Below the pieces are notes generated by a model, which saw only the letters and a list, made by a program, of their open reading frames with translations, searched no databases and had not been told where the DNA came from. A DNA stretch of 16,918 nucleotides from Thermoplasmata archaeon (GTDB lineage: Archaea > Thermoplasmatota > Thermoplasmata > Thermoplasmatales > Thermoplasmataceae), in NCBI GenBank assembly GCA_021797025.1, contig JAKAAK010000035.1, forward strand, positions 1 to 16,918, given 5' to 3'. A program made the translations under genes and the position numbers. Below are positions 15,587-16,918 of this stretch, piece after piece (position 1 is the first letter of the stretch; each line of letters opens with the position of its first letter).

Positions 15587-15600
15587 TAAAATAAAAATTT
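15587..15600 (-). terminator. Possible T-rich terminator after etfA
   Basis: On the minus strand, about 30-45 bases past the etfA stop, the sequence reads AAATTTTTATTTTA, embedded in a quasi-symmetric A/T run (15571-15600). Such T-runs terminate archaeal transcription; a GC stem is absent. Confidence 0.3.
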
Positions 15601-15632
15601 ATGGCACTTTCACTGAAAACGTTAACTTAAAA

Positions 15633-16511
15633 TTATTTTAATTTTTCAACAAGTTCAGGCACTATGGTAAACAGATCTCCTACAATGCCGTAATCGCACT
15701 CTTCAAATATGGGCGCGCTCTTATCCTTGTTTATTGCTATTATTGTTTTGGATCCACGTATTCCTGCTATGTGCTGTATTTGCCCCGATATTCCCAGTGC
15801 TATGTAAAAATCCGGCCTTACCTTTTTACCTGAAAGCCCTACCTGTTTATCCTCACTGAGCCATTTATAGTCCAGGCAAACAGGCCTTGAACCGGCAACT
15901 TCCGCATGGAGTTCATCCACCAATGGCTGGATCTTTTTGATATTTTCCTCGCTACCCAGGCCCCTTCCTATGGATACTATGACCTTTGCATTTCTTATAT
16001 CGGTTCCGGCAGTGTTCTTGCTTTTTACATTGATTATCTTGTAATTGCTCTTATCAAGATTTATATTTGACACATCCGACTTTTTATCGGTTTTTTCTGC
16101 TTCGCATATTCCCGCTGATACAGTAAACATATGGAAATCACTTTCTTCTTCAACGACAGTTTTACCACCATGGAAGAATCTTTTTGTTATGGTTTTTCCA
16201 CCATGCTCAAATGAGAATATTTCCGGCATGCATTTCATTTTAAGTTTGTAGGATAATATGCCTGCAAGTTCCCTGCCAATATTTGTGGAGGAAATGAATA
16301 CGAAATCATATTTGTTTTTGGATATGTGATCGGCAAGGAATTTGCTGAGGTTGTCAACAAATCCATCTTTGTAGAAATATACTTTCTGGGCTCCGTATTC
16401 AGGCAATTCTTTGTCTTCGGTAGATATGACATCCATCTCCATCTTTCCGCGGAGGTATGTCAGGATCTCCCTGGCGTTTTTAGGTTCATCCGAGAATATA
16501 AGTGCTTTCAT
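15633..16511 (-). CDS. etfA: Electron transfer flavoprotein alpha subunit
   Basis: Binds FAD and, with EtfB, passes electrons from flavin dehydrogenases to an ETF oxidoreductase or another acceptor. The 292 residues cover the N-terminal Rossmann-like domain and the C-terminal FAD domain. In the latter, IGRGLGS (181-187), AGSRP (206-210), GLSGKKVRPDFYIALGIS (225-242), QIQHIAG (244-250), INKDKSAPIF (260-269) and DYGIVGDLFTIVPEL (273-287) are the classical FAD-binding sequence; GQTG is more often seen where GLSG occurs here. The length is slightly short for EtfA (about 310-330), because the middle linker is compact. The start ATG at 16511 overlaps the etfB stop (ATGA), so the subunits are coupled. 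Confidence 0.94.
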   Translation of the reverse strand: MKALIFSDEPKNAREILTYLRGKMEMDVISTEDKELPEYGAQKVYFYKDGFVDNLSKFLADHISKNKYDFVFISSTNIGRELAGILSYKLKMKCMPEIFSFEHGGKTITKRFFHGGKTVVEEESDFHMFTVSAGICEAEKTDKKSDVSNINLDKSNYKIINVKSKNTAGTDIRNAKVIVSIGRGLGSEENIKKIQPLVDELHAEVAGSRPVCLDYKWLSEDKQVGLSGKKVRPDFYIALGISGQIQHIAGIRGSKTIIAINKDKSAPIFEECDYGIVGDLFTIVPELVEKLK

Positions 16512-16918
16512 TTGACCACCTTTAAAATTTTTGCAACTTCATCTATTCCTTTTCCATCCTCATATATGATTTTCTTTCTCTGGCTTTCGGGTGCTTTATC
16601 AGATATTATCCGGGTATCATCCTTATAGTCCGGGTTTCCATCTATGATATTTATGTTTTTCTTGCCAGCTGCCATTATCTGCATGACTTTGGGCAACCTC
16701 GGCTCATTTATTTCCTGGGCCACAGAAACTATTGCGGGCAGTTCGGTCTCTACGGTGATATCCTCATTTTCTGACTCCACTGTTACGTTTGCTATTTTAT
16801 CCTTGATTTCTATACCAATTGCATTTGTAATAACATTTAAACCCAATTCCGATGAGAGAATACCTGCAAGAAGACCAGAATATGAATCCGATGACTGATC
16901 TCCCAGTATGATTATATC
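16508..16918 (-). CDS. etfB: Electron transfer flavoprotein beta subunit, 5' end outside window
   Basis: The last 137 codons of the EtfB partner are present; the N-terminal half lies right of base 16918. The visible part opens with LGDQSSDSYSGLLAGILSSE, the adenine-nucleotide binding helix region. It then has VTVESENED and TELPAIVSVAQEINEPRLPK, whose NEPR-x-P is the ETF-beta signature, followed by VMQIMAAGKK. Full EtfB is about 250 residues. An ATG at 16846 is only an internal methionine codon, since the frame continues with conserved sequence to the window edge. It is translated just ahead of etfA with a 4-bp overlap. Confidence 0.92.
   Translation of the reverse strand, partial: DIIILGDQSSDSYSGLLAGILSSELGLNVITNAIGIEIKDKIANVTVESENEDITVETELPAIVSVAQEINEPRLPKVMQIMAAGKKNINIIDGNPDYKDDTRIISDKAPESQRKKIIYEDGKGIDEVAKILKVVK

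Noticed and set aside
1..16918. Search for CRISPR repeats, insertion sequences, integrase genes, toxin-antitoxin pairs and defence genes.
   Set aside because: No regularly spaced repeats, transposase motifs or related genes were seen on either strand; the region looks like stable chromosome.

Overview
The window reads as ordinary chromosome of an acidophilic archaeon of the Thermoplasmata (Thermoplasmatales, perhaps Ferroplasma- or Acidiplasma-like). The reasons are a group II chaperonin (thermosome), archaeal-only families (DUF2070, COG3199-type NAD kinase, a double ThyX-like protein), a tRNA without encoded CCA, AT-rich spacers, frequent AGG/AGA arginine and ATA isoleucine codons, and A/T boxes about 22-28 bases upstream of many start codons, which points to leaderless transcription. 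The genus is an inference.

Layout. Bases 1-1029 (-) hold the N-terminal two thirds of a thermosome subunit. 1109-2662 (-) encodes a 517-residue tandem ThyX-like protein, divergent from a 281-residue NAD(P)-binding SDR protein (2768-3613, +). That gene overlaps tail to tail with an unrecognised 155-residue gene (3605-4072, -). A tRNA-Gln(CUG) (4127-4199, -) and chorismate synthase aroC (4260-5330, +) diverge from one 60-bp spacer. aroC overlaps tail to tail with a DUF2070 membrane protein (5325-7052, -).

7219-9700 (-) carries a HAD phosphatase, a metallo-beta-lactamase-fold hydrolase and a COG3199 NAD kinase; the last two overlap by 4 bp (ATGA) and are probably co-translated. A DUF92 membrane protein (9913-10635, +) follows, apparently preceded by a 24-codon overlapping leader ORF that sits at the predicted transcription start. 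10636-11017 has no intact gene but holds short ORFs that look like coding remnants. Next come an APC-family permease (11018-12586, -) with a palindrome between its TATA box and start, and a small orphan gene (12743-13057, +).

The right part is an energy and carbon metabolism block, all on the minus strand: acetyl-CoA synthetase (13065-14990), a DsrE-like protein (15095-15412), and etfA with the end of etfB (15633 to the window edge, overlapping by 4 bp). ETF would collect electrons from flavin dehydrogenases and Acs would make acetyl-CoA from acetate; their adjacency does not prove a shared pathway.

I see no CRISPR array, insertion sequence, phage gene, toxin-antitoxin pair or defence system. 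The points most worth a second look are the double ThyX-like protein with only one RHR motif, the overlapping leader ORF of the DUF92 gene, the permease palindrome, the coding remnants at 10.7-11.0 kb, and unusual signature residues in chorismate synthase.
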